Below are positions 1 through 7,560 of a stretch of DNA of 13,403 bases, piece by piece. The translations under genes were made by a program, and so were the position numbers. The stretch comes from Gammaproteobacteria bacterium. GTDB lineage: Bacteria; Pseudomonadota; Gammaproteobacteria; Pseudomonadales; Azotimanducaceae. The notes beneath the pieces were generated by a model. It searched no databases. It saw nothing but the letters and a program-made list of their open reading frames with translations, and was not told where the DNA came from. Within the stretch, counting starts at the first letter, position 1; every line of letters begins with the position of its first letter. The stretch spans positions 1 through 13,403 of the forward strand of contig VXPR01000122.1 of assembly GCA_009839405.1 (NCBI GenBank), in the 5' to 3' direction.

Positions 1-866
1 GTCTTGAAGTAATGGTCGGCGTCGTTGCCGGCGAACGTCGTGTCCGCATTGCCGATTTCGTAGAAGTACCTGGTGCTGCTGTCGAGGCTGGTGATCAGCA
101 CCTCGTGTTCGCGGGTCGGCTCTCCGCTTCCGACGCGCGTGTTGAGATTGCCGACCCTCCTTCCGTAGGAGAGCTTCGTATCGGTGGGTGCGTCGGTGCG
201 CCAGCGCACGATCATCGACGACGGCGTGCCCATTTGCAGGTACGGTCCCCGCACCACCGACACCTCGTCGGACTCAGTGCGCTTGTCCAAACGGAGGTCA
301 AAGCTCACATCGGAACTGCCGGGATTGTTTTGGTGGACTTCCACCGCCAACACATTGCGACCGTCCGTCAGCGAGTCGGCCGGCACCGAGTGCTCGTGCA
401 GGCCATCCCCGTCGTCGGCGGCGAGCAACGCACGGGTCTGGTAGCCGACTGTACCCGAAGGCATGTTCGACCTGAGGATTTCGGTGCCGTTCAGGTAGAC
501 GACGGCGCCGTCGTCGCGGCGGAGATTCACCTCGAGGGCGATGGCTCCCGTTCTGTCTGCGGTGAAGCTATGTCGGAAGTAAAAGGTGATCGCGCCGCTG
601 TCGATGACGGTCGCCTCGTCGCCATCGCCGAAGCCGAGTTCGGCCGGTCCGGATTGCCAGCCGGAGTCGTCGAAGTCGGGCTCCCGCCAGGCGGTGCCCT
701 GATCACTGCCGTCGTCCAAGTACCGCCACGTTGCGCCGAGCGGGATGAGTTCTTCGGCATGGGCGAAGGTGGACGCGAATGCCATGACGGTCGCGGCGAC
801 CAGCAAGGCGGGTCGCGAGCACCTGCGTGGATGTCGGCATAAAGAGACGGCCATTGCGTAACTCAT
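1..866 (-). CDS. Purple-acid-phosphatase-like secreted metallophosphoesterase, N-terminal part (runs off left edge)
   Basis: The reverse strand is open from ATG at 866 to the window edge (288 codons), so the C-terminus is missing. Residues 1-37 form a signal peptide: an arginine-rich start, a hydrophobic stretch LLVAATVMAFAS, and an AHA cleavage site. Residues ~40-185 resemble a galactose-binding-like jelly roll often fused to such enzymes (WRYLDDGSDQGTAW, FDDSGW, RDDGAVVYLNGTEI). Residues ~195-288 resemble the fibronectin-III-like N-domain of purple acid phosphatases (VVRGPYLQMGTPSSMIVRW, then YFYEIG). The metallophosphatase catalytic domain should follow outside the window; none of its metal ligands can be seen here, so the enzymatic role is inferred from domain order. 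The ATG overlaps the stop of the upstream TPR gene (ATGA), indicating translational coupling. A second in-frame ATG lies at 854. The product is probably periplasmic or extracellular. Confidence 0.8.
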   Translation of the reverse strand, partial: MSYAMAVSLCRHPRRCSRPALLVAATVMAFASTFAHAEELIPLGATWRYLDDGSDQGTAWREPDFDDSGWQSGPAELGFGDGDEATVIDSGAITFYFRHSFTADRTGAIALEVNLRRDDGAVVYLNGTEILRSNMPSGTVGYQTRALLAADDGDGLHEHSVPADSLTDGRNVLAVEVHQNNPGSSDVSFDLRLDKRTESDEVSVVRGPYLQMGTPSSMIVRWRTDAPTDTKLSYGRRVGNLNTRVGSGEPTREHEVLITSLDSSTRYFYEIGNADTTFAGNDADHYFK

Positions 867-1750
867 GGTGCGGCGTCGCTGTTCAGGTGGTTTTCCAGAT
901 GGGTGGCGATGCTCTCTGCCAGCGAGACCATTGCCGGGGAGGATCGAACGCGGAGCGGAAGGGATTGGAGGGCTGCCCGCGCCAGCCGAAAGGCGTCGAC
1001 GGCGTCTTGCTCTCGGCCGGTCGAAGCGAGGACGCTGCCCTTGTACGCTAGCCAGCTTTCCGTGCGTGGCGCGTCGGCGAGCACTTCGTCGATGCGATCA
1101 AGCGCCGCCGCGTGATTGCCGCGGTCGAGCTCGATCTCGACCGCGAGTCTTTGCAAGGTGACGAGGGGGCCAAGCGACAACATCGCATCGTCGAGGCCGC
1201 GGATGGCCAAGCCGTGAAACTCGGCACCAGCCGCCCGGTAGGCTGTCGCGCGAGCGATGTAAAGGTCGGGTGCCGGTGTCGGATGCACGGCGATGGCCAG
1301 GGAGTATTCGTCGCCGGCCTCGCGGTGGCGCCCTTGCCGCGAAAGAGTTTCGGCGAGAGCGGTATGCGCCGATGGACTCTCCGGCGCCGAGTCGACGTAG
1401 CGTCGCAGCGAGGCTTCCGCATCGCCATATTTGCCCCGGTCGAAGTGGGTCAGGCCCCGCAGGTAGTGGACGTGGAGGCTACCGGGCGAAAGGGCCTGCA
1501 CGCGGTCGAGAGCAACCAGTGACTCTTCGTAGTGGCCAATCCGGCGGAGCGCCTCGGCACGTTCGAGACGAAGGCGAAGCGACTCGGGATTGGCCTCAAT
1601 CTTCGCATCGACGCGGGCCAGATGCTCGTGCCGGTCACCGTGACCCCAGCTCGCCTGGACGAAGACCGCAGCCCAGAGCAACACCACCGAGCCCTTGAAG
1701 GCCCATGGAAGCCGAATCCTCGAAGCACCCCTTGTCGTAGCGAAGCGCAT
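863..1750 (-). CDS. Exported tetratricopeptide-repeat (TPR) protein
   Basis: A 295-aa protein. Residues ~14-36 hold a hydrophobic signal or anchor (WAFKGSVVLLWAAVFVQAS) followed by a His-rich GHGDRHEH segment. The rest is a series of helical repeats with TPR spacing, for example LRLERAEALRRIGHYEESLVA, then a repeat with YLRGLTHFDRGKYGDAEASL, then HTALAETLSRQGRHREAGDE and WLAYKGSVLASTGREQDAVD. TPRs bind protein partners; no catalytic motif is visible. The start is placed at ATG 1750 because it directly precedes the signal-like segment; an upstream TTG at 1795 would add 15 residues of low plausibility. Neither start has a clear ribosome-binding site. The gene overlaps the phosphoesterase by ATGA, so the two are probably made together and may act in the same exported complex (inference). 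Confidence 0.8.
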   Translation of the reverse strand: MRFATTRGASRIRLPWAFKGSVVLLWAAVFVQASWGHGDRHEHLARVDAKIEANPESLRLRLERAEALRRIGHYEESLVALDRVQALSPGSLHVHYLRGLTHFDRGKYGDAEASLRRYVDSAPESPSAHTALAETLSRQGRHREAGDEYSLAIAVHPTPAPDLYIARATAYRAAGAEFHGLAIRGLDDAMLSLGPLVTLQRLAVEIELDRGNHAAALDRIDEVLADAPRTESWLAYKGSVLASTGREQDAVDAFRLARAALQSLPLRVRSSPAMVSLAESIATHLENHLNSDAAP

Positions 1751-1819
1751 GGACTGGCATCGTACACGAGCACCAACCCCTTGCGTTTCCTGCAACTACT
1801 GGAATTGGCCGGCATCCGG

Positions 1820-2024
1820 AGGGAAGGCACTCTGCCTTCTCTGGCAGTCTGTCGGACTTCGCCGTTTCGGCGAAGTCCGACAGAGTGAAAGGACGGCTTG
1901 GGCTGCGGCAAGAAGCGTTGTCCGAAGGCAACGGTCTTGTGGCGCTGGCACGCTGGAAGGCGCTGATCACACACTTACAAAGGGCGGCGCCTGTCGGCGC
2001 CAGGGAAGGCAGAATGCCTTCCCT
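1820..2024. repeat. Inverted pair of short palindromes, copies A and B (family 1)
   Basis: Copy A is 1820-1842: arm AGGGAAGGCA, loop CTC, arm TGCCTTCTCT (one mismatch). Copy B is 2002-2024: AGGGAAGGCA, loop GAA, TGCCTTCCCT (perfect 10-bp stem). A is preceded by CGG and ends in CTGG, while B is preceded by CC and ends in CTCCG, so the two copies are oppositely oriented. B is extended on its left by the palindrome GGCGCC-TGTC-GGCGCC (1986-2001). The layout resembles REP/BIME elements of other proteobacteria. The same unit recurs at 3680-3778 and, diverged, at 7561-7701. Confidence 0.85.
1848..1884. repeat. Perfect 17-bp inverted repeat (hairpin) with 3-nt loop
   Basis: Left arm TCTGTCGGACTTCGCCG (1848-1864), loop TTT, right arm CGGCGAAGTCCGACAGA (1868-1884). 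It lies between palindrome copies A and B, downstream of neither flanking gene's stop. No T-run follows on the plus strand, so it is not a typical intrinsic terminator. A decayed relative lies at 11888-11920, sharing CTGTCGGACTT and CGGCGAAGTCCG, so this is a dispersed repeat and not a one-off operator. Confidence 0.85.
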
Positions 2025-2098
2025 CCGAGGCCCTTCCCAGGCGCCTTGCGCTCGTCTTGCGGATATCCTTGACGCTGAACCCTTCATTACGCGAGTCC

Positions 2099-3658
2099 AT
2101 GCCCATGTCCGATCGCCGATCCAAGGTGCCACATACCGTTTTTCCCGACACCCTTGCCGAGCAGGAGGCAGCGTTGGCGGAAAACCCGCTGCTCAACCGA
2201 ATGCTGCGGGCACGGGAGGGCTATGCGGGGGATCGGCATCGGCCGATTTATCACTACGTGAACCCTGAGGCGATGCTGAACGACCCCAACGGGCTCTGTT
2301 TCTGGCAGGGGCGGTGGCATCTTTTCTATCAGGCCTATCCGCCGGAGGACACGCGGCAGCATTGGGGACACGCCATCAGCGACGATCTGGTGCATTGGCG
2401 GGATTTGCCGTATTGCATCTACCCCGATCCGGAGGATCGCTGCTTCTCCGGTGCGACGCTGGTGGAGGAGGATCGGGTGATTGCCATGTATCACGGCACC
2501 CAAGCCGGCAACATGGTGGCGACTTCCTCGGACCCGCTGCTGCTGAACTGGAGCAAGGTGGGCAATGCGCCGGTGATTCCGATTGAGGCACCGGACGGTG
2601 GCGCCCTGCCCTATCGCGTGTTCGATCCCTGCATCTGGAAGCAGGGGGGCTTCTACTATTCGCTCTCGGCTGGCCAGACGCCGAGCGGGCCGGGCGGCAA
2701 GCCGGTGGCGGCGGACTTCCTCCTGCGCTCGACGGACCTCGCGCATTGGGAATACCTGCACCCGTTCGTCGAAGGCGACCACTATTCGCTCGTGGGCGAC
2801 GACGGCGCCTGCCCTTACTTCTGGCCCATTGGCGATCGTCACATCCTGCTGTTCTACAGCCACATGAGCGGCGGCCAGTACCTCATCGGCGACTACGACA
2901 CCGAGCGGCAGAAGCTCAAGGTGACGGCTGGCGGCAAGTTCAACATGGGGCCATCGGGGCCGTCGGGCGTGCACGCGCCTTCGGCGACGCCGGACGGCGA
3001 GGACGTGATCGTCATCTTCAACATGAACCCCGGCAAGCCAACGGCTGGTTGGAACCAGATCATGACGCTGCCGAGGCGGCTGTCGCTCGATGCGTACGGC
3101 GAGCTCACGATGCGCCCGGTGGGGGCCGTGCAGGGGCTTCGGGGCGAACTAGCATCGCTTGGCGGGCGAACCATCGACGCCAACCGAGACGAGATTCTGC
3201 CAGGCATCGGCGGCGACGCCGTGGAAATCCGCGCCACCATCGCACCGAGTTCCGCCAGCATGGTGGCGCTCGACGTGCTGGTCTCCCCAGGGCGGGAGGA
3301 GTTCACCCGCATCGCCTTCTACCGGGACCGCGGCTACGCCGACAATGTGCTCCGGGAACGGCCCAGAGGCAGCCTGATGACTCTCGACACCTCCTGCTCC
3401 TCCACCGCCCCGGACGTGCGCGCCCGCGCCCCGGAAACGGCACATTTGCGGCTGGCGCAGGACGAGCCCCTCGAACTCACGGTGTTCGTGGACCGCAGTG
3501 TCGTCGAGGTGTTCGTCAATGATCGCCAGTGCGTGGCGGCCCGCGTCTATCCTGACCGCGAAGACAGCACCGGCATCAGCGTGCGCTCGCAGGGCTCCCC
3601 AACAGAGCTCAAGTCCCTCGACGCGTGGCAGATGCAGTCGATCTACGACACGGTCTGA
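2099..3658 (+). CDS. Glycoside hydrolase family 32-like protein (beta-fructosidase fold)
   Basis: A 519-aa protein with the two-domain GH32 layout. The N-terminal beta-propeller carries the nucleophile motif NDPNG (residues 61-65, D62), then WHLFYQAYP, WGHAISDDLVHW and FSGATLV, and an FDP (D176) in place of the usual RDP. WNQIMTLPRRLSL matches the end of the propeller. The C-terminal beta-sandwich carries LELTVFVDRSVVEVFVND. GH32 enzymes cleave beta-fructosides such as sucrose, inulin or levan. The usual Glu-Cys acid/base motif reads Ala-Cys here (A237-C238), with D234-D235 just before it, so activity or substrate may differ. No signal peptide is seen, so the protein is probably cytoplasmic. 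Start: ATG 2099 or ATG 2105; neither has a good ribosome-binding site, and an upstream TTG (2057) is also in frame. Confidence 0.85.
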   Translation: MPMSDRRSKVPHTVFPDTLAEQEAALAENPLLNRMLRAREGYAGDRHRPIYHYVNPEAMLNDPNGLCFWQGRWHLFYQAYPPEDTRQHWGHAISDDLVHWRDLPYCIYPDPEDRCFSGATLVEEDRVIAMYHGTQAGNMVATSSDPLLLNWSKVGNAPVIPIEAPDGGALPYRVFDPCIWKQGGFYYSLSAGQTPSGPGGKPVAADFLLRSTDLAHWEYLHPFVEGDHYSLVGDDGACPYFWPIGDRHILLFYSHMSGGQYLIGDYDTERQKLKVTAGGKFNMGPSGPSGVHAPSATPDGEDVIVIFNMNPGKPTAGWNQIMTLPRRLSLDAYGELTMRPVGAVQGLRGELASLGGRTIDANRDEILPGIGGDAVEIRATIAPSSASMVALDVLVSPGREEFTRIAFYRDRGYADNVLRERPRGSLMTLDTSCSSTAPDVRARAPETAHLRLAQDEPLELTVFVDRSVVEVFVNDRQCVAARVYPDREDSTGISVRSQGSPTELKSLDAWQMQSIYDTV

Positions 3659-3679
3659 CTTCGTGGACTGGGCCCTCGG

Positions 3680-3778
3680 AGGGAAGGCATTCTGCCTTCC
3701 CTGGTACGCCGTCAGGCGCACTGGCCACCCACTGCCAAAGGCGCCTTGCGGCGCCAGGGAAGGCAGAATGCCTTCCCT
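3680..3778. repeat. Inverted pair of short palindromes, copies C and D (family 1)
   Basis: Copy C (3680-3702) is AGGGAAGGCA-TTC-TGCCTTCCCT and copy D (3756-3778) is AGGGAAGGCA-GAA-TGCCTTCCCT; both stems are perfect 10 bp. The complementary loops and the flanks (CGG before C, CC after D) show opposite orientation. D is preceded by GGCGCC-TTGC-GGCGCC (3740-3755), matching the same extension on copy B. The ~100-bp unit fills the gap between the GH32-like gene (ends 3658) and the nucleoside hydrolase (starts 3825). If transcribed, it could fold into one long cruciform-like structure that stabilises or separates the messages. Confidence 0.87.
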
Positions 3779-3824
3779 CCAAAAGGCCGTATCCGAGACA
3801 GCGGATTGAAGGAGTGAACGAACC

Positions 3825-4733
3825 ATGCACCGGATGATCATCGACTGCGACCCCGGCCACGACGACGCCATTGCGCTGATTCTGGCTCACCGCCATGCGG
3901 ACGTGGTGGGCATCACCGCAGTGGCCGGCAATGCGCCGCTTGAGGCGACCGCGGCCAATGCACTCGCTGTCACCGCCGCGCTTGGCGTGGACACGCCAGT
4001 GATCGCCGGCGCCGACACGTCGCTGCTCGGCGTAGCCAAGGACGCCCGCATCGTGCATGGCGAATCCGGTCTCGGCGGCGTCACCTTGCCGCGCCACGAC
4101 CGAGCGTTGGCCGGAGGTCACGCCGTGGACTTCCTGCTCGAAGCGAGCGACCCCGACACGTGGATCGTCGCCATCGGCCCGCTCACCAACGTCGCGCTTG
4201 CCATCGCCCGCGACCCAACTTGGCCGACGCGCATCGCCGGCATCTCCATCATGGGCGGCAGCACCGACAACGGCAACGTCACGGCCACGGCCGAGTTCAA
4301 CATCTACGCCGATCCAGAGGCCGCCGCGCGGGTCTTTCGCTGCGGCGCCCCACTCATCATGTGCGGCCTCAACCTCACCCACCAACTACCCGTGGACGAT
4401 GCGGTTCTGGGCCGCGTGCGGCAGATCGACACCCCCGCCGGCAAGCTCGCAACCGAATCCTTCACATTCCTCTTGGATCGGCTCGACTCGCTCACAGGCA
4501 CCCGCCGAGCCTCCCTGCACGATCCATGCGCGGTGCTCGCCGTAACCCACCCCGAACTCCTCGACACCGAGTCGTGCACGGTCACGGTGGAACTGGCCGG
4601 CGAACACACCCGCGGCATGACGGTGGTGGACAGGCGCTCCCGCTCCGGTGTCGAGGCCCATGTAGATGTGGGCGTTCGCCTGGCGTCCGAAGAGGCGATG
4701 GCATTGGTTGAGGGTGCACTGGCGGGGGAGTAG
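3825..4733 (+). CDS. Inosine-uridine-preferring nucleoside hydrolase family protein
   Basis: A 302-aa protein of usual family length (~300-320). These Ca2+-dependent enzymes hydrolyse the N-glycosidic bond of ribonucleosides to ribose and free base. The N-terminal signature DCDPGHDD (residues 7-14) supplies the metal-binding aspartates. VAGNA (N36), AEFNIYADPEAA (E157, N159) and HDPCAVL (D233) match the remaining metal and ribose contacts. All key positions appear intact, so it is probably active. Purine, pyrimidine or other base preference cannot be told from sequence. No signal peptide is visible. The start is set by AAGGAG at 3809-3814, 10 nt before the ATG. It lies between the GH32-like gene (separated by repeat pair C/D) and, 94 bp downstream, the molybdenum hydroxylase genes. 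Confidence 0.92.
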   Translation: MHRMIIDCDPGHDDAIALILAHRHADVVGITAVAGNAPLEATAANALAVTAALGVDTPVIAGADTSLLGVAKDARIVHGESGLGGVTLPRHDRALAGGHAVDFLLEASDPDTWIVAIGPLTNVALAIARDPTWPTRIAGISIMGGSTDNGNVTATAEFNIYADPEAAARVFRCGAPLIMCGLNLTHQLPVDDAVLGRVRQIDTPAGKLATESFTFLLDRLDSLTGTRRASLHDPCAVLAVTHPELLDTESCTVTVELAGEHTRGMTVVDRRSRSGVEAHVDVGVRLASEEAMALVEGALAGE

Positions 4734-4770
4734 ATCGCGGCGAGGGAACCTTGAGGGCAGGAGCTTGCGC

Positions 4771-4800
4771 TTGCGGCACGCCATCGGGGCGCAGTAGAGT
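4771..4800 (+). promoter_or_regulatory. Possible sigma-70-like promoter for the molybdenum hydroxylase genes
   Basis: TTGCGG (4771-4776) and TAGAGT (4795-4800) are separated by 18 nt and lie 27 nt before the ATG at 4828. Both boxes are partial matches to TTGACA and TATAAT, in the only gap of the 3825-8578 run, apart from the repeat block at 7497-7660, long enough to hold a promoter. This is pattern-based only. Confidence 0.3.
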
Positions 4801-4827
4801 CCGGGCACTCGGAGGGGAGACACGCTC

Positions 4828-5313
4828 ATGCGATACGAACTCAGCGTCAACGGGCAGACGGTGGCGGTTGACGTCGCGCCGGACACGCCGATGTTGTGGG
4901 TGCTGCGGGATCATCTCGATCTCACCGGCACCAAGTATGGCTGCGGTGGCGGCTATTGCGGTGCCTGCACGATCTACGTCGACGGTAACATCGCCCGCTC
5001 GTGCCAGACGCCGGTTTCGACGGTGGCGGACATGGCCATCTCGACCATCGAGGCGCTGCACGAGAACCACCCCAAGTTGGTTGAGGTCTGGGAGGCAAAC
5101 AACGTGCCGCAGTGCGGCTACTGCCAGTCGGGCCAACTCATGGCGGCGGCGGCGCTGCTCGACCGCAACGACAGTCCAAGCGATGCCGACATCGACGCCG
5201 CCATGACCGGCAACATTTGCCGCTGCGGCACCTACACACGCATCCGCGCGGCAATCCACGAGGTCGCAGCCTACGACGCCACGCGCAAGGGCAGTGAGGA
5301 GGACGCAGCATGA
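4828..5313 (+). CDS. 2Fe-2S iron-sulfur subunit of an IorA/CoxS-type molybdenum hydroxylase
   Basis: A 161-aa small subunit of the xanthine-oxidase family that passes electrons from the molybdenum site. The N-terminal plant-type ferredoxin domain has C39-x4-C44-x2-C47 and C59 (motif GCGGGYCGACT). The C-terminal helical domain holds the second cluster: C96-x2-C99 (QCGYCQSGQ) and C131-x-C133 (NICRCGTY). All eight cysteines are present. Length and architecture match isoquinoline 1-oxidoreductase alpha-type subunits. A strong ribosome-binding site, GGAGGGGAG at 4811-4819, fixes the start. The stop overlaps the start of the large subunit (ATGA), as expected for subunits made in fixed ratio. No FAD-subunit gene is next to it, consistent with the two-subunit IorAB layout. 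Confidence 0.93.
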   Translation: MRYELSVNGQTVAVDVAPDTPMLWVLRDHLDLTGTKYGCGGGYCGACTIYVDGNIARSCQTPVSTVADMAISTIEALHENHPKLVEVWEANNVPQCGYCQSGQLMAAAALLDRNDSPSDADIDAAMTGNICRCGTYTRIRAAIHEVAAYDATRKGSEEDAA

Positions 5314-7496
5314 ACATCGCCAACGTTTCCCGGCGCAACTTCCTCAAGGGGTCGGGCGTCTTTGTCCTGGGTGCCGCCCTGCCGGCGCGTGCCAACCTGC
5401 CGGACGGCAGCATCACCGCGGCCTTCGAGCCGAACCTCTTCGTCGCCCTCGACACCGACGGCACCGTCACCGTCACCTCGCACCGCTCGGAGATGGGCCA
5501 GGGCATTCGCACGGCGATCGCCCAGGTGGTGGCAGACGAGCTCGATGCCGATTGGAGCCGCGTCAAGCTCGCGCAGGCGCCGGGCGATGCCAAGTACGGC
5601 GACCAGAACACCGATGGCTCGCGCAGCATCCTGATGAACTACGACCGTTTGCGCGACGCTGGCGCAACGGCAAGGTTGATGCTGCGCCAGGCCGCCGCGG
5701 CCAAGTGGGGCGTTCCACTCGAGGAAGTGAGCGCCGAGAACCACATGGTTGCCCACGCCGGCAGCGGCCAAAGCGCCGACTACGGCGAACTCGCCGCCGA
5801 TGCCTCCATGCTGCCCGTGCCGGAGAAGGTCTCGCGCAAGTCAGAAGCCGAGCATCGCTTCATCGGCAAGCCGGTGGTGCATGTGGACAACGGCGACATC
5901 GCCCGCGGCAAGGGCAACTACGGCGCCGACGTGAAGCTGCCGAACATGGCCACCGCCGTCATCGTGCGCTGCCCGTGGCTTGGTGGCGGCGTTGCCAAGG
6001 TGGCAGACCCGGCGCCGAGGCCCGGCCTCATCGGCCTCGAGGTCATCGATCCGGCGCCGCCCGCCGGGCCGATGTTCGCGCCCTGGGGAGGCGTCGCGGT
6101 TCTTGCCGAAGACACCTGGACGGCGCTCAGCGTTGCCCGCGAACTCGAAATCGAGTGGACGGCCAGCCCCAACCAGAGCTTCGGCAGCGAGCCCTTGACG
6201 GCGGAACTTAAGGCGATGCTCGAGTCGCCCGGTCAGACGCTGTTCGACATCGGCAACGTGGACGCTGCCTTCGACTCCGACGGGCAGGAACTTTCGGCGG
6301 TGTACGCGACGCCATTCCTCGGCCACATGCCAATGGAACCCCCGGCCGCTGTCGCCAGCGTCGAGGATGGCAAGTGTCAGGTGTTTGCGTCCGTGCAGGA
6401 CCCGCAATCGACGCGGGGCCTCGTGTCGCAGTATCTGTCCATGCCGCTCGAGAACGTAGACATTCGCGTCACCCTGCTCGGCGGCGCCTTCGGGCGCAAG
6501 TCAAAGCCAGACTTCGTGCTCGAAGCGGTGGAACTGTCGAAGCGTTTGAAGCGGCCCGTGCGGGTGCAGTGGACCCGCGAGGACGATGTCCGCCACGACT
6601 ACTATCACGCCGCCAGCGCGCAGTTCCACCGTGCCATGGTGGACGAGAAGGGACACCCCACCGCCTGGCTGCAACGCACGGCGTTCCCGTCCATCACCAC
6701 CGTCTTCTCGGGTCAGGCGCTGATGCCGGCGGAGTGGGAGCTGGAGATGGGCTTCACCAACCTGCCCTATCGGGTCAGCAACCAGCGCATGGAGTCGGCT
6801 GGCATCCGCCCCGGCGTGCGGGTTGGCTGGATGCGCTCAGTGTGCAACATCTTCCACAGCTTCTCCGCCAACGTCTTCGCCGACGAAATGGCTGCCCTCG
6901 GCGGCCGCGACGCCATCGAGCACCGCCTCGAAATGCTCGCCGAAGGCGGCGAGATGGAGGTGCCTGGAATGCAGCCGCCGCCTGGACACGCCATGGACAT
7001 CGGCCGGCTGCGCCACGTGATCGAGAAGGTGCGGGAACTGTCCGACTGGGATCGGGAGCGCCAGGAAGGCACGGGCCTCGGCTTTGCGGTGCATCACAGC
7101 TTCCGCTCCTACGTAGCGGTGGTGCTTGAAGCGCGCATGGAGGCGGGCCGACCGAGGGTGACCAATTCCTATGTCGCCCTAGACTGCGGCACCCACGTCA
7201 ATCCCGATACCTGCGCCGCGCAGATGGAGGGCGCCGTGGTGTTCGGCCTGTCGCTTGCGCTCGACGGCGAGATCACCATGAAGGACGGCATGGTGGAGCA
7301 GAGCAACTTCCACGACTACCCGATGCTGCGCATGAACGAGGCGCCGCCAACCACGGTGCATGTGGTGCCATCCCAAGGCCGGCTCCCGGCCGGCGTGGGA
7401 GAGCCGGGCGTGCCGCCGGTGGCGCCGGCGTTGTCGAACGCCCTGTTCGCCGCCACGGGCACCCGCTACCGCTCGCTGCCGATTCGCATGGCTTGA
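5310..7496 (+). CDS. Molybdopterin-binding large subunit, IorB-type (xanthine-oxidase family), Tat-exported
   Basis: A 728-aa catalytic subunit, close to the usual IorB length. The start has a twin-arginine signal (SRRNFLK, residues 7-13) followed by a hydrophobic run and ALPARA, so the folded cofactor-bearing complex is probably exported to the periplasm with its small partner. Family landmarks are HRSEMGQGIRTAIAQVVADE, GGAFGRK (391-397) and GVGEPG, whose E698 matches the glutamate acting as base at the Mo centre. Members hydroxylate N-heterocycles or aldehydes using water, with molybdopterin cytosine dinucleotide in known IorB relatives. The substrate here is unknown; the nucleoside hydrolase upstream makes a heterocyclic base an attractive guess. 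No cytochrome subunit or XdhC-like maturation gene is present in the window. Confidence 0.92.
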   Translation: MNIANVSRRNFLKGSGVFVLGAALPARANLPDGSITAAFEPNLFVALDTDGTVTVTSHRSEMGQGIRTAIAQVVADELDADWSRVKLAQAPGDAKYGDQNTDGSRSILMNYDRLRDAGATARLMLRQAAAAKWGVPLEEVSAENHMVAHAGSGQSADYGELAADASMLPVPEKVSRKSEAEHRFIGKPVVHVDNGDIARGKGNYGADVKLPNMATAVIVRCPWLGGGVAKVADPAPRPGLIGLEVIDPAPPAGPMFAPWGGVAVLAEDTWTALSVARELEIEWTASPNQSFGSEPLTAELKAMLESPGQTLFDIGNVDAAFDSDGQELSAVYATPFLGHMPMEPPAAVASVEDGKCQVFASVQDPQSTRGLVSQYLSMPLENVDIRVTLLGGAFGRKSKPDFVLEAVELSKRLKRPVRVQWTREDDVRHDYYHAASAQFHRAMVDEKGHPTAWLQRTAFPSITTVFSGQALMPAEWELEMGFTNLPYRVSNQRMESAGIRPGVRVGWMRSVCNIFHSFSANVFADEMAALGGRDAIEHRLEMLAEGGEMEVPGMQPPPGHAMDIGRLRHVIEKVRELSDWDRERQEGTGLGFAVHHSFRSYVAVVLEARMEAGRPRVTNSYVALDCGTHVNPDTCAAQMEGAVVFGLSLALDGEITMKDGMVEQSNFHDYPMLRMNEAPPTTVHVVPSQGRLPAGVGEPGVPPVAPALSNALFAATGTRYRSLPIRMA

Positions 7497-7560
7497 GCCT
7501 TGGGAGCGCGGGCATTCTGCATCGCTTGCCGTTTGCGGACTGGCTGACGGGCCTCTGGGG

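Larger units (their letters stand above)
1751..2098. other. Divergent intergenic region, 348 bp, repeat-rich
   Basis: This gap separates the minus-strand TPR gene from the plus-strand GH32-like gene. It holds an inverted pair of short palindromes (1820-1842 and 2002-2024), a small GGCGCC palindrome just before the second copy (1986-2001), and a perfect 17-bp hairpin (1848-1884). The stretch 1886-1985 shows nothing I recognise. Open frames crossing the region are made by the repeats and are not convincing genes. Promoters for both flanking genes must lie here or nearby, but I could not place a good -35/-10 pair for either. Confidence 0.6.

Noticed and set aside
12..842. 276-codon open frame on the plus strand
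   Set aside because: It mirrors the minus-strand phosphoesterase gene, which has a signal peptide and recognisable domains; the plus-strand translation matches no family I know and is arginine/valine-rich shadow sequence.
2046..2074. Possible promoter boxes (TTGCGC, TATCCT, TTGACG) before the GH32-like gene
   Set aside because: No -35/-10 combination has acceptable spacing; TTGACG lies too close to the start codon to act as a -35 box for it.
2087..2974. 295-codon open frame on the minus strand
   Set aside because: Antisense to the GH32-like gene, whose motifs are clear; the minus-strand product has no recognisable domain.
3680..3778. Palindrome pair C/D as a classical intrinsic terminator or CRISPR fragment
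   Set aside because: No T-run follows either stem, the two units are inverted and not direct, and the same pair recurs elsewhere, so a dispersed palindromic repeat is the better reading.
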